Source of the DNA: Pseudomonas sp.
GTDB taxonomy: Bacteria > Pseudomonadota > Gammaproteobacteria > Pseudomonadales > Pseudomonadaceae
Length of the DNA stretch: 64,000 nucleotides
Direction: 5' to 3'
Assembly (NCBI RefSeq): GCF_017744435.1
Contig: NZ_JAGIBG010000003.1
Location: forward strand, 1-64,000
Shown: positions 1 to 8,545 of the stretch, piece by piece
How positions within the stretch are numbered: position 1 is the first letter of the stretch
Layout: each line of letters starts with the position of its first letter
Program-made: the position numbers and the translations under genes
Notes under the pieces: generated by a model
Seen by the model: only the letters and a program-made list of their open reading frames with translations
What the model was told of the DNA's origin: nothing
The model's database searches: none

Positions 1-170
1 GTTAGATTCGCTTTGCCTGCACCGGCCTCTTCGCGGCGGTTCGGCGCCCCGACGCGCCCGCTCCCACAGGTACTGCACTGCCCTCAAGGGCGGCGATATC
101 CCTGTGGGAGCGGGCGCGTCGGGGCGCCGAACCGCCGCGAAGAGGCCGGTGCAGGCAAAGCGAATCTAAC
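1..170. repeat. REP-type element forming a 70-bp-arm perfect palindrome
   Basis: Bases 1-70 and 101-170 are exact reverse complements, leaving a 30-base loop (71-100). The inner part carries the Pseudomonas REP core (CGCCCGCTCCCACAGG), but the arms extend far beyond the usual 30-35 bases. The right arm runs over the stop codon of the hybrid kinase gene that ends at 166. The arm reaches base 1, so the palindrome may continue outside the window. A transcript through it would form a very stable hairpin, so it could act as a 3' mRNA stabiliser or terminator for the bacteriophytochrome cluster. Confidence 0.9.
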
Positions 171-2553
171 TGGCTATCCGCAGCAGTTCATTCAGCACCC
201 TGGCCAGTTCATCCGCCTGCACGGGCTTCTGCATCACCAGGCTCCCCGGCACTTCCAGCCCTTCCAGCTCCGCATACCCGGTCAGGAACACCACCGGCAA
301 CTGCGGGTAGCGGTCGCGCGCTGCGAGGGCCAGTTGGCCGCCGTTGAATTCGGGCATGGCAAAGTCAGTCAGCAGCAGATCGATATCGTCGTCCAGCAGG
401 GCCAGCGCCTGCTCCCCACTGTGCGCCTGGCGCACCTGGTAGCCATACTGGCGCAGCACGTCACCGAGCATGTCGCGTACCAGGTGATCGTCATCCACCA
501 GCAGCACCGTGCGGTCCCGGCCACTGTCATCGCTCGGCAGGGCGGCTGTCGGCGCTACAGGATCGATGGCCATCTCCTGCTTCACCGCCGGCAAGTACAC
601 CGCCACCTGGGTACCATGGCCAGGCTCGGTATCGATGCGCACACCGCCGCCGGACTGCTTGGCAAAGCCAAACACCTGGGCCAGGCCCAGGCCAGAGCCC
701 TTGCCGATGTCCTTGGTGGTGAAGAATGGCTCGAACACCTTGGCCAGCACCTCTTCACTCATGCCGCAGCCGGTGTCACGGATGCTCAGCATCACGTACT
801 CGCCGGGCTCGGGATCTTCCGGGCGCTGCGGGCGGGCCTTGATGCGGGTGTTTCGGGTCGACAGGGTCAACTGGCCGCCTTCGGGCATGGCGTCGCGGGC
901 GTTGATGGCCAGGTTGAGGATGATCATCTCGGTCTGGGTCGGATCGGTCAGCGCCTGCCACAGGCCGTGGTCCAGGTCCAGGCGCACCAGGATGTTGCCG
1001 CCGAGGGTGCGGCGCAACAACTCTTCCAGGCCGGCGAGGGTGCGGTTCAGGTTCAGCGGCACCGGTTCCAGGCGCTGGCGACGGGAGAAAGCGAGCAATT
1101 GCGAGGTCAGCTTGGCGCCGCGTTCACCGGCTTCGCGGATATGCGTCAGGCGGCTGCGGGCCTTGTCCAGGTTACCCTTGGCCAGGTCGCGCTCAAGGAA
1201 GCTGGCGCCGGTGAGGATGACCGTGAGCAGGTTGTTGAAGTCGTGGGCGACCCCGGCGGTGAGCTGGCCGACGGCCTCCAGCCGCTGCATCTGCTGCAGC
1301 GCCGCTTCGATGCGTTCGCGTTCGGTAATCTGTTCACGCAGCCGGGTGTTGGCTTCGGCCAGGCCCAGTGCCGTTTCGCGCTCGCTGGTGATGTCCCGCG
1401 CCACCACGTAGAGCAAGGTGTCTTCCGGCACCACCACCCAGGACAGCCAGCGCAACTGGCCGCTGGCATGCTGGATGCGGCCGACGAAGCGGGCGCTGGT
1501 ACGACCGTGGGCGAGGGCGGCCAGCTCGGTGAGCAACGCCTCCTGATCCACTTCGGGCAGCAGGTGCAGCAGCGACGTCCGGCTCAGGCGCTCGCGGGAA
1601 AAGCCCAGGCTGGCCTCCCAGGCCGGGTTGAGGGCCACCGGGGTCAGGTCCTTGTTGAGCACCGCCAGCAGGTCCTGGGACAGCTCCCAGGCACGGTCCC
1701 GTTCACGGGTGCGGCGCTCGACCCGTTCGCCGAGCATTTCGTTGAGCTGCCTGAGCGCCTGGGTCGCCTGGCGCTGGGTATGGATGTCCTGCAGAACCCC
1801 GGAAAACCGCGTGCACTGGCCGTCGACGAACTGGCACTGGCCGCTGCTGAGCAGCCAGCGAGGCTCCAGGCCGTTGGGCTGGGCGATGCGGAACTCGACC
1901 CGGTACAGGCCGTCGCTGTCCGGGCGCATGGCCTGCTCGACGGCTTCGCGCACCTTGGCCTGGTCGTCGGGGTAGATGCCGGCATAGAACACCTGCAGGC
2001 TCATCTCGGTATTGACCGGCAGGCCGAACAGGGTCTTGCAACGGTCGTCCCAGACCAGCTGGCCCTGTTGCGGCCGGAAGTCCCAGGTGCCCATGCCGGC
2101 GGCATCGATGGCAATGCGTGCGCGGGCCTCGACTTCGGCCAGGGCTTCTTCCGCACGGCGCCGGCGCTGGCGCTCCTGCACTTCGGTGAGGGCCCGGCGC
2201 ACGGCCTTGGGCAGCAGCGGCAGGTTCTTCTTCAACACATAGTCGGTGGCGCCCAGGCGGACCATTTCCACCGCATGTTCTTCGCCATAGATGCCCGAGA
2301 GAAAGATGAACGGCGTGTCCGGCGCCAGGCGCTGGGCGATGGCCAGCACCTCGGTGCCGGAAGAACCCGGCAGCACGCAGTCGCAAAGGATCAGATCGAA
2401 GCTGGCCTGGAGCAGCGCGTGCTCGACGCCGACATGGTCGAACACCAGCCGTGATTGCACCTGCAACCCGCTGCGCTCAAGGCGCATCAGGGTCAGCTCG
2501 GCATCCATCGAGCTGTCTTCGACCATCAACAATCTGAGCGGTGTCGGCAACAT
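166..2553 (-). CDS. Hybrid sensor histidine kinase/response regulator of the bacteriophytochrome cluster
   Basis: A 795-residue multi-domain signalling protein. An N-terminal receiver (about 7-125, acceptor Asp58 in LILCDCVLPG) is followed by two PAS-like regions (about 148-262 and 290-395, the first of PAS_3 type). A HisKA domain carries its phospho-His in GVAHDFNNLL, the HATPase region contains RDTGCGMSEEV and GKGSGLGLAQV, and a C-terminal receiver has DLLLTDFAMPEFNG. No membrane segment is visible, so it should be cytosolic. It is the last gene of a three-gene minus-strand set, starting 13 bases after the small response regulator, so it probably works in the same red-light phosphorelay. 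The ATG at 2553 has only a weak Shine-Dalgarno. The domain order (receiver first and last) suggests it receives phosphate from another kinase as well as using its own. Its ligand and output are unknown. Confidence 0.9.
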   Translation of the reverse strand: MLPTPLRLLMVEDSSMDAELTLMRLERSGLQVQSRLVFDHVGVEHALLQASFDLILCDCVLPGSSGTEVLAIAQRLAPDTPFIFLSGIYGEEHAVEMVRLGATDYVLKKNLPLLPKAVRRALTEVQERQRRRRAEEALAEVEARARIAIDAAGMGTWDFRPQQGQLVWDDRCKTLFGLPVNTEMSLQVFYAGIYPDDQAKVREAVEQAMRPDSDGLYRVEFRIAQPNGLEPRWLLSSGQCQFVDGQCTRFSGVLQDIHTQRQATQALRQLNEMLGERVERRTRERDRAWELSQDLLAVLNKDLTPVALNPAWEASLGFSRERLSRTSLLHLLPEVDQEALLTELAALAHGRTSARFVGRIQHASGQLRWLSWVVVPEDTLLYVVARDITSERETALGLAEANTRLREQITERERIEAALQQMQRLEAVGQLTAGVAHDFNNLLTVILTGASFLERDLAKGNLDKARSRLTHIREAGERGAKLTSQLLAFSRRQRLEPVPLNLNRTLAGLEELLRRTLGGNILVRLDLDHGLWQALTDPTQTEMIILNLAINARDAMPEGGQLTLSTRNTRIKARPQRPEDPEPGEYVMLSIRDTGCGMSEEVLAKVFEPFFTTKDIGKGSGLGLAQVFGFAKQSGGGVRIDTEPGHGTQVAVYLPAVKQEMAIDPVAPTAALPSDDSGRDRTVLLVDDDHLVRDMLGDVLRQYGYQVRQAHSGEQALALLDDDIDLLLTDFAMPEFNGGQLALAARDRYPQLPVVFLTGYAELEGLEVPGSLVMQKPVQADELARVLNELLRIAS

Positions 2554-2566
2554 CTTGGTGGGGGCC

Positions 2567-3028
2567 TCAGTTACTGGCGCGACGGTTCAGGCGCAGCGAG
2601 CCGGGTGGCGGCTCGTTGAGTACTGCCCAGAATACCCCCAAGTCGGAAATCGCCGCGACGAACTCCTTGAACTCCACGGGCTTGACCACGTAGGCATTGA
2701 CCCCCAGCTCATAGGCGCGCAGCAGGTCGGGTTCCTCACGGGAAGAGGTCAGCATCACCGTCGGGATGCTGCGCAGCTCTGTGGTGGCGCGGACTTCCTT
2801 GAGCACTTCCAGGCCATCGACCTTGGGCAGTTTCAGGTCCAGCAACAGCACGGCCGGGTTGCCATCGTCGCGATTGGCGTAAGCGTTGCGCCGCAGCAGG
2901 TAGTCGAGGGCATCGGCGCCGTCGCGCAGGACGATGACCTCGTTGGCCAGCTGGCTGCGCTCCAGGGCCAGCAGCGTCAACTCCAGGTCCCGGGGGTTGT
3001 CTTCGACCAGCAGGATGGGCTTGAGCAT
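2567..3028 (-). CDS. Single-domain (CheY/Rcp1-like) response regulator
   Basis: This 153-residue protein consists of a receiver domain only, with no DNA-binding or enzymatic output. The acidic pocket includes Asp10, the acceptor is Asp64 in LLLDLKLPKVDG, and the switch residues are Thr94 and Lys116. This form is typical of the Rcp1-like regulators encoded next to phytochromes, which take phosphate from the phytochrome kinase and pass it on or act by protein contact. It lies 15 bases downstream of the bacteriophytochrome gene and 13 bases upstream of the hybrid kinase, so all three are probably one transcript. The linkage supports a role as the cognate partner of the phytochrome; the downstream target cannot be read from sequence. 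Confidence 0.93.
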   Translation of the reverse strand: MLKPILLVEDNPRDLELTLLALERSQLANEVIVLRDGADALDYLLRRNAYANRDDGNPAVLLLDLKLPKVDGLEVLKEVRATTELRSIPTVMLTSSREEPDLLRAYELGVNAYVVKPVEFKEFVAAISDLGVFWAVLNEPPPGSLRLNRRASN

Positions 3029-3043
3029 GGTGATAGGGGTACC

Positions 3044-5293
3044 TCAGTGGCTTGCCGGTTGGCGGGGCAGGGTGAAGTGGAAGCTGGCGCCCTGGTCGAC
3101 CTGGCCTTCGGCCCAGACTCGCCCGTCATGGCGCTCGATGATCCGCCGCACGCTGGCCAGGCCGATGCCCGTGCCTTCGAAGTCTTCCATGCGGTGCAGG
3201 CGCTGGAACACCCCGAACAGCTTGTTGGCGTAGGCCATGTCGAAGCCTACACCATTGTCACGGATGTACACTTCGGTCTCGCCCCGGTGCTGGCGGGCGT
3301 GGATCGCGATGTGGGCGGGTTCACGGCCACGGGTGTATTTGATGGCGTTGGCGATCAGGTTGTGCAAGGCCATGTTGATGAACGCCGGGTCGGCGATCAC
3401 CTTGGGCAGTGGCGCGATGTCCCAGACGATGTCGCGGCCTTCATAATCGGGGGCCAGTTCCTGGCGGATGCTGTCGACCAGCGCGTTGAGGTCGACATCC
3501 GACAGGCGCAACGCCGAGCGGCCCATCTGCGAGAAATTGAGCAGGTTGTCGACCAGGCTGCCGGCGAAGTGTGCGGCTTCCTCGATGTGCTGGAGGAAGC
3601 GCTTGCCGCGTTCGCTGAGGCCCTGGCCCTCGATTTCGCCGAGCAGCTCGGAATAGCCGGCGATGTGGCGCAACGGGGCGCGCAGGTCGTGGGACACACT
3701 GTAGGAAAAGGCTTCGAGCTCCTTGTTCGAGCGGCGCAGTTCGTTGGCCAGCTGTGCCAGCTCCTCGGCCTTGCGCAGCACGATCCCCAGCACTGCCGTG
3801 CGCAGTTCGAGCACGCCCTCGATGACCAGCGGGTCCCAGGGTTGGCTGTAGCCGCTGATCTGTTCCCGCCAGCGATCGAAGCTGTGGCGCGGGTTGAGCG
3901 CACCTTGGGCGTCGATCTGCTTGTCGGGGCGCCCGGCCCAGTCGACCGTGCGCACCTGCTCGGGGCGGAACCACAGCAGGTAATGCGAGTGGATCTGCGA
4001 GATGGCCACTGCCAGCACGCCGCCGGCATGGGTTGCCAGCTCTGGCAGCTCATCGATGTCATGGCGCAGGTTGTCGCTGTGGAACACCGTCTGCCCGCCG
4101 CGTTGCTCCAGCCAATGCACCAGGGCCGTGACTTGCGCCGCAGGCGGGGTCTGGCCGATCAGGTCGCAGCGCTCGGCGGAAATGACCGCCGCGCCGCTGG
4201 CCCCGGCGAATGCCAGCAGCACCTCGGGCAAGTCACGCAGGCCCTCACTGACGCTGTCGTGGTCGGCCATCGACGAGATCATGCGCACGATGTGCTGGCG
4301 CAGGTCGAGCAACTGGCGGGTCCTGACGTGCGACTCGCGGGTCTCGATCTGCAGCGACAGCACGCTGGCCAGCAGTTCGCAGGCGGTGCGAGTACGGAAC
4401 TCGACCGCGCGCGGCTGGGCGTGGTGGCAGGAAATCAGGCCCCAGAGCTGGCCCTCGACCACGATCGACAGCGACATCGACGCCAGGGTGCCCATGTTGC
4501 GCATGTACTGCAGGTGCACCGGTGACACGCTGCGCAGGGCGGCGAAACTCATGTCCAGGGGCTTGCCGGTACGCGGGTTGATGGCGGGCAGCAGGGGTGA
4601 GGCCTGATAGTTGGCATCTTCGATCACGCGGATGCGGTTGACGCGGTACAGCTCGCGGGCCTGGCGCGGGATGTCCGCAGCGGGAAAGCGCAGGCCGAGG
4701 TAGCGCGGGTAATCGGCGTCGGCCAGCTCGGCGAGCACCTGGCCATTGCCCTCGGCGTCGAAGCAGTAGGCCTTGACCCGGCCGAAGCCGGTGATGCGCT
4801 TGACCTGCACCACGCACTGCTGGAGCAGTTCTGCGAGGCTGTCGGCATTGTGCAGGCTGCTGACGAATCCGCGCACCAGCGGGTAATAGTCGCCCTGGTC
4901 GGCCAGGTCCGCTGGCTGGCGGAACGGTTCGAACTCGGCGATCAGCACCTGGTCGTGGCGGTGCGTCAGCAGGCGCAGCGTGTCCGTGCAGGGTGCCCCT
5001 TGGCGCAAGCGCACATCGCCGATGTGGAACGGGAAGGCCTCGTCGTTGGGCAGGCGTTCGAGCCTGGCGCGCAGGTCGAAGCTTTCGCTAACCACCTCGG
5101 CGAAGGTGCAGCCGACCAACTCACGTGCTGGCAGCCCCAGCCACTGCTCGACGTTTTCGCTGGCCTGGAGGATGCGCAGGTCGTGCTCATCCAGTACCAG
5201 CAGAAAACCGTGCGGCTGGATGCTGCCGGGCACCTGGATCGGCTCCTCGGCGCAGCGCTCCATGGCTGCGCCGAACGCGTTGTCTGCAGTCAT
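3044..5293 (-). CDS. bphP: Bacteriophytochrome (biliverdin-binding light-regulated histidine kinase)
   Basis: A 749-residue red/far-red photoreceptor kinase with PAS-GAF-PHY-HisKA-HATPase order. Cys14, just before EPIQVPGSIQPHG, is the usual biliverdin thioether site of BphPs. The GAF domain shows the PAADIP motif (Asp207), His260 in SPVHLQYMRNMG and His290. The PHY tongue has the PRxSF motif (Pro468-Phe472). The kinase phospho-His is His535 in YSVSHDLRAPLRHI, followed by an N-box containing NLIANAIKYT. The frame stays open to 5803, but I chose the ATG at 5293: AGGAG lies about 10 bases upstream and it gives the family-typical N-terminus. The extension would also run into the divergent pilus gene. 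No heme oxygenase gene (bphO) is nearby, so biliverdin must be made by an enzyme encoded elsewhere. Confidence 0.95.
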   Translation of the reverse strand: MTADNAFGAAMERCAEEPIQVPGSIQPHGFLLVLDEHDLRILQASENVEQWLGLPARELVGCTFAEVVSESFDLRARLERLPNDEAFPFHIGDVRLRQGAPCTDTLRLLTHRHDQVLIAEFEPFRQPADLADQGDYYPLVRGFVSSLHNADSLAELLQQCVVQVKRITGFGRVKAYCFDAEGNGQVLAELADADYPRYLGLRFPAADIPRQARELYRVNRIRVIEDANYQASPLLPAINPRTGKPLDMSFAALRSVSPVHLQYMRNMGTLASMSLSIVVEGQLWGLISCHHAQPRAVEFRTRTACELLASVLSLQIETRESHVRTRQLLDLRQHIVRMISSMADHDSVSEGLRDLPEVLLAFAGASGAAVISAERCDLIGQTPPAAQVTALVHWLEQRGGQTVFHSDNLRHDIDELPELATHAGGVLAVAISQIHSHYLLWFRPEQVRTVDWAGRPDKQIDAQGALNPRHSFDRWREQISGYSQPWDPLVIEGVLELRTAVLGIVLRKAEELAQLANELRRSNKELEAFSYSVSHDLRAPLRHIAGYSELLGEIEGQGLSERGKRFLQHIEEAAHFAGSLVDNLLNFSQMGRSALRLSDVDLNALVDSIRQELAPDYEGRDIVWDIAPLPKVIADPAFINMALHNLIANAIKYTRGREPAHIAIHARQHRGETEVYIRDNGVGFDMAYANKLFGVFQRLHRMEDFEGTGIGLASVRRIIERHDGRVWAEGQVDQGASFHFTLPRQPASH

Positions 5294-5549
5294 CAATGGA
5301 AAGGCTCCTGTGATGTTCTTCCATGCATGCCACCTGCGTCGGGTGCCGGGCACCGTAACAGAATGTCGACCGCTTTGCCGGCCCATGGCCATTGGAGGCA
5401 CGGGATGCCCAGGGGTTCGCCCGGATTGGGAAATTTCTTGGTGGTTCGCCAGCGCTTTGTCGTTAACACAAAAGAATGGCACCCAGCCATCACGGTTCGG
5501 CCACCTGCTGCTACGCTCAAATTCACAATAGAGGAACAAGGAACATCCA
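5294..5549. other. Divergent intergenic region between bphP and the pilus operon
   Basis: This 256-base region separates the divergently transcribed bphP and first SCPU gene and must hold both promoters. The only clear signals are the Shine-Dalgarno sequences: AGGAG before bphP, and AAGGAAC before the GTG start at 5550. The stretch near 5440-5540 is relatively AT-rich, as expected for a promoter. I found no convincing sigma54 site or long palindrome. Confidence 0.5.
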
Positions 5550-6077
5550 GTGACGGAACGCTTTCTGGCCGCGCTGTTGGGCCTGTTTTTGAGCGGCATT
5601 GCCGGGGCGGCGGACTTCCTTGTGGAAGTGCGGGTCCTGGTAGAGCGTGGCTGCATGCTGACCCACCAACAGCGTGATGCGGGTGCACAGGCCCTGGGCG
5701 TGATCGACCTGGGCACTGCCGCACGCCTGGATGGGCCCGGCGGGCCATTGAGTGGTGTGCTGATCAACCAGCGGCCTCCGCGCCTCGAGTGCAACCCCGA
5801 CACGCCTTACCAGGTGCGGGTCGACGGCGGTCAGCACGGCGGCGTCGGCGAACTGCGGTTTCTGGGCAGCGACGATGGCAAGGCCAGGCCGATCCCATAT
5901 CGGCTGTACCGCGATGCTGCCTGGCGCGAGCCGGTTGTCGTCGGTGAGGCCCATGCCGCACGCGTACCGGACAGCGGTTCGGTTGAGCTGCCGCTTTACG
6001 CCCGTATCGACAAACTGGCCTGGGTGCCACGCGCCGGGCAGTACGCCGACCTGCTCAAAATCACGGTCACCTGGTAG
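5550..6077 (+). CDS. SCPU-domain (spore coat U-like) pilus subunit 1
   Basis: A 175-residue secreted protein of the SCPU family, which makes up the subunits of Csu-type chaperone-usher pili. A signal peptide of about 20 residues ends at GIAGA. The mature part has the subunit pattern of an early Cys (GCM), a second Cys in LECNPD, the strand PYQVRVDGG, the segment IPYRLYRD and a C-terminal donor-strand-like end (QYADLLKITVTW). The start is a GTG at 5550 with AAGGAAC upstream; no better ATG is in frame. It is the first gene of a seven-gene operon and is more divergent than the third subunit, so it may be a minor pilin. The order of subunits in the fibre cannot be told from sequence. Confidence 0.85.
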   Translation: MTERFLAALLGLFLSGIAGAADFLVEVRVLVERGCMLTHQQRDAGAQALGVIDLGTAARLDGPGGPLSGVLINQRPPRLECNPDTPYQVRVDGGQHGGVGELRFLGSDDGKARPIPYRLYRDAAWREPVVVGEAHAARVPDSGSVELPLYARIDKLAWVPRAGQYADLLKITVTW

Positions 6078-6107
6078 CGAGGCCGCCATGCGCAAGGACG
6101 TCACGCC

Positions 6108-6644
6108 ATGAACCGCACATCCATCCTGTTGCTCAGTCTCGGCCCGCTGCTGTTGCCCGGTGGCGCAGTGCATGGTAGCACCACCGGGTTCATCCAGGCG
6201 CGCCTGGTGATCAGCGCTGCCTGCCAGATCAACAGTGGTGACCAGCCGCCGGCCACGCTGGGCAACCCCGGCCTGATGGATTTCGGCCAGCGCGGCCCGA
6301 ACTGGGACACGCCGCTGCGCAGCCGGGTCGACGAGGCAGGTGGCGAGGGTAGTTTGCAGATCAGTTGCACGCCCGAGGTCAGGGCGTTCAATGTGCGCAT
6401 CAATGGTGGCCTGAATGGCGACGATGGCGTGCGCCGGCTCAGCAACGGCCGTGAAATGATCCCCTACCAACTGGCGGTCGACCCGGGTGGCAACAACCGC
6501 TACGGCATCGGCCAGGCCCGTGCCTTCACCATCAGCAGTTCCGAGCAGATTCCTATTCCCATCTACGGTGTGGTGGTGGCGCAACCGCGTGCGCTGCCGG
6601 CCGGGCTGTACCGCGACACCCTGAGAGTGACTTTGGACTGGTAA
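6108..6644 (+). CDS. SCPU-domain pilus subunit 2
   Basis: This 178-residue protein has an N-terminal secretion signal (about 1-23, LLLLSLGPLLLPGGAVHG region) and a single SCPU fold. Paired cysteines lie in SAACQINSG and ISCTPEV, the central strand is FNVRINGGLNG, the segment MIPYQLAVD is present, and the protein ends LYRDTLRVTLDW. This matches Csu-type subunits that are exported to the periplasm, bound by the chaperone and assembled through the usher. It follows subunit 1 by 30 bases and precedes subunit 3 by 19 bases, so the genes should be co-transcribed. A minor or adaptor subunit is the likely role, since the tip gene is last and a more canonical major pilin follows. Confidence 0.87.
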   Translation: MNRTSILLLSLGPLLLPGGAVHGSTTGFIQARLVISAACQINSGDQPPATLGNPGLMDFGQRGPNWDTPLRSRVDEAGGEGSLQISCTPEVRAFNVRINGGLNGDDGVRRLSNGREMIPYQLAVDPGGNNRYGIGQARAFTISSSEQIPIPIYGVVVAQPRALPAGLYRDTLRVTLDW

Positions 6645-6663
6645 ACGACGCAAGGAGACTCCG

Positions 6664-7197
6664 ATGCGAACGACTTTCACCCATTGCATGCTCGCCGGCC
6701 TCGGCCTGGCCATGGCAGCTCACGCCCAGGCCGCCACGGTGACCGGGACCATCTCCTCGACCCTGACCCTGACCTCGGCTTGCCAGGTCAACGGCAGCGG
6801 CGGCACCTCAGGGATCAACTTCGGCGCCCTGAACTTCGGCACCCAGGACGCCCTGTTCACCACGGCCAGTGCCCAGGTGCTGGGCGGCGGCGGTGGCGCC
6901 ATGAGTATCCTCTGTTCGGCCGGCACGGTACCCGCGATCCGCGTACGCGCCGGGACCCACGACGGTCAGTCGACCGGCGGTTCTCGAGCGCTGGCCGACG
7001 GCGCCGGCAATTTCGTGCCTTACGACTTCTACACCGATGCCGGGCACACCACGCTGCTGGCCATCGACGGCACCATCACCTTGCCGACCAGCACCGGCGT
7101 GGCGCAGACCGTCAACCTGTATGGCCAGGCGCGTGGCAAGGCCGGCCTGCCGGCCGGGACGTACACCGACACGGTGGCGGTCGAGCTGTCGTTCTGA
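6664..7197 (+). CDS. SCPU-domain pilus subunit 3, probable major pilin (CsuA/B-like)
   Basis: A 177-residue pilin-like protein with a clean signal peptide (about 1-23, ending AHAQA). The SCPU domain has Cys in TSACQVNGSG and SILCSAGT, the typical NFGALNFGTQDALF motif, the segment VPYDFYTDAGHTTLL, and a C-terminal strand ending in YTDTVAVELSF. It is rich in Gly, Ala, Thr and Ser, as expected of the repeating shaft subunit. Of the four subunits it looks closest to CsuA/B, hence the proposed major pilin role. A good Shine-Dalgarno (AAGGAG) lies ahead of ATG 6664. The next subunit starts only 3 bases after its stop. Confidence 0.88.
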   Translation: MRTTFTHCMLAGLGLAMAAHAQAATVTGTISSTLTLTSACQVNGSGGTSGINFGALNFGTQDALFTTASAQVLGGGGGAMSILCSAGTVPAIRVRAGTHDGQSTGGSRALADGAGNFVPYDFYTDAGHTTLLAIDGTITLPTSTGVAQTVNLYGQARGKAGLPAGTYTDTVAVELSF

Positions 7198-7200
7198 GCC

Positions 7201-7716
7201 ATGTTCGCCGCCATGCGCGCCTGGCTCGGTGGTTGCCTGACGGGGCTCGGCCTGTTGCTGGCCACGCCTCTGGATGCGGCGACCAGCAGTACTTTCCAGG
7301 TGAGCGCGCAGATCGTTGCCGGTTGCCTGGTAGTGGGCGGGGTGACCAGCTATGGCGTGCTCGATTTCGGCACCCAGTCGGCGCTGTCCACCGGCATTCT
7401 CAGTACCTCGCTGGGCGGTACCACGGTGACCTTCCAGTGCACCCCCGGGGTGACCCTGAGCATGAGCCTGGACGGTGGCCAGAACAGCGCCAGTGGTACG
7501 CGCAACCTCAAGCGCACGGGCGGCACACAGGTGCTGGCCTACCAGTTGTACCGGGACGCGGCCTACAGCCAGGCCCTGGGCATTGGCCAGAGCGTGGCGG
7601 TGAGCTACACCGACGCCACGGCCATCAAATTGCCGGTATATGGCCGTACCCAGTTGCCCGGCACCTTGCCGGCCGGGACCTATACCGATGTGGTGCAAGT
7701 ATCGGTGACCTGGTGA
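7201..7716 (+). CDS. SCPU-domain pilus subunit 4
   Basis: This 171-residue subunit has a signal peptide of about 26 residues (ending TPLDA). Its single SCPU domain shows Cys in VAGCLVVGG and TFQCTPGV, the motif YGVLDFGTQSAL, the strand LSMSLDGGQN, the segment LAYQLYRDAAY and the end YTDVVQVSVTW. It starts 3 bases after subunit 3, and no obvious separate Shine-Dalgarno is present, suggesting translational coupling. It would be exported and handed to the chaperone encoded 40 bases downstream. A minor pilin or adaptor role is likely. Confidence 0.87.
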   Translation: MFAAMRAWLGGCLTGLGLLLATPLDAATSSTFQVSAQIVAGCLVVGGVTSYGVLDFGTQSALSTGILSTSLGGTTVTFQCTPGVTLSMSLDGGQNSASGTRNLKRTGGTQVLAYQLYRDAAYSQALGIGQSVAVSYTDATAIKLPVYGRTQLPGTLPAGTYTDVVQVSVTW

Positions 7717-7756
7717 GCACACCAGCACCCAAGAAAAAGAGACCAAGGAGAGTGGC

Positions 7757-8533
7757 ATGTGGGTAGGCGCGAAGTGGGCGCAAGGTGTGATCGGTATGTT
7801 GTTGTTCGCGAGCCTGCCGGCGGGGGCGGCCACCTCGGTGCTGATCTGGCCGATCGACCCGGTGCTGGAGGCTGACCAGAAAGCCGGTGCGCTGTGGCTG
7901 GAGAACCGTGGCTCGGCGCCGGCCAGTCTGCAGGTGCGGGTGTTCGCCTGGCGCCAAGGCGACTACCAGGAACAGTTCCAGGCCCAACGCGAAATCATAG
8001 GCAGCCCGCCTGTAGCCACCATTCCCCCAGGGCAGAAGCAGCTGATCCGCCTGACCCGTACTGGCAGCTCGCCGGTCGGCCAGGAGCAGGCCTACCGCAT
8101 CATCATCGATGAAATCCCTTCGCCATTGCCGACCGATGCTGCCAGCCAAGGCACCACGGCGGCGATCCGCCTGCAGATGCGCTATTCCGTTCCGCTGTTC
8201 GTCTATGGCGAAGGGCTGTGGGGCAAGGCTGACCCGCAAGGCAAGCGCAATGCCGACGGCGTCGGCAAGCCACAGCTCAGCTGGCGCCCGGTGATGGTGC
8301 AAGGCAAGCCCTATGTGGAGATGCGCAACACCGGCCCGGTACATGCGCGCCTGACCGATGTAGTGGTGCAGCAGGGCGGCCAGGGTAAACCCTTGGCCGA
8401 AGGCCTGCTTGGCTATGTGCTGCCCGGTGCCAGCATGCGCTGGCCGGCACCGGTGGCGCCGAACGCTGGCAGCGTGATCAAGGGGAGGGTGAACGGTCAG
8501 GAAACGGCCGAAGCGATCCGGCAAGGGCAATGA
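7757..8533 (+). CDS. Periplasmic pilus-assembly chaperone (CsuC/PapD-like)
   Basis: A 258-residue chaperone with a signal peptide (about 1-25) and the two Ig-like domains of the PapD family. The first domain opens with VLIWPIDPVLEADQKAGALW and includes VRVFAWRQGDYQEQF; the usual interdomain segment follows as QKQLIRLTR and YRIIIDEIP. Such chaperones complete the fold of each pilin by donor-strand complementation and deliver it to the usher. A strong AAGGAGA precedes the ATG. It sits between the SCPU subunits and the usher, the same order as in csu operons. Confidence 0.93.
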   Translation: MWVGAKWAQGVIGMLLFASLPAGAATSVLIWPIDPVLEADQKAGALWLENRGSAPASLQVRVFAWRQGDYQEQFQAQREIIGSPPVATIPPGQKQLIRLTRTGSSPVGQEQAYRIIIDEIPSPLPTDAASQGTTAAIRLQMRYSVPLFVYGEGLWGKADPQGKRNADGVGKPQLSWRPVMVQGKPYVEMRNTGPVHARLTDVVVQQGGQGKPLAEGLLGYVLPGASMRWPAPVAPNAGSVIKGRVNGQETAEAIRQGQ

Positions 8534-8545
8534 GCCCGCCGCTGA

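Noticed and set aside
13..2454. Long plus-strand open frame (813 codons) opposite the hybrid kinase
   Set aside because: High GC makes antisense frames stay open. The minus-strand product has full receiver, PAS, HisKA and HATPase motifs, while the plus-strand product is Gln/His/Ala-rich with no family pattern.
2291..4525. 744-codon plus-strand frame across the response regulator and bphP
   Set aside because: It spans two well-supported genes on the other strand and has the composition of an antisense translation.
5294..5803. Upstream extension of the bphP frame to 5803
   Set aside because: The conserved N-terminus with Cys14 begins at the ATG at 5293 with a good ribosome site; the extension lacks homology and overlaps the divergent SCPU gene.
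6684..7766. 360-codon plus frame overlapping the third and fourth pilus subunits
   Set aside because: It is the +2 shadow of two clear SCPU genes and is Arg/Gly/His-rich without a signal peptide.
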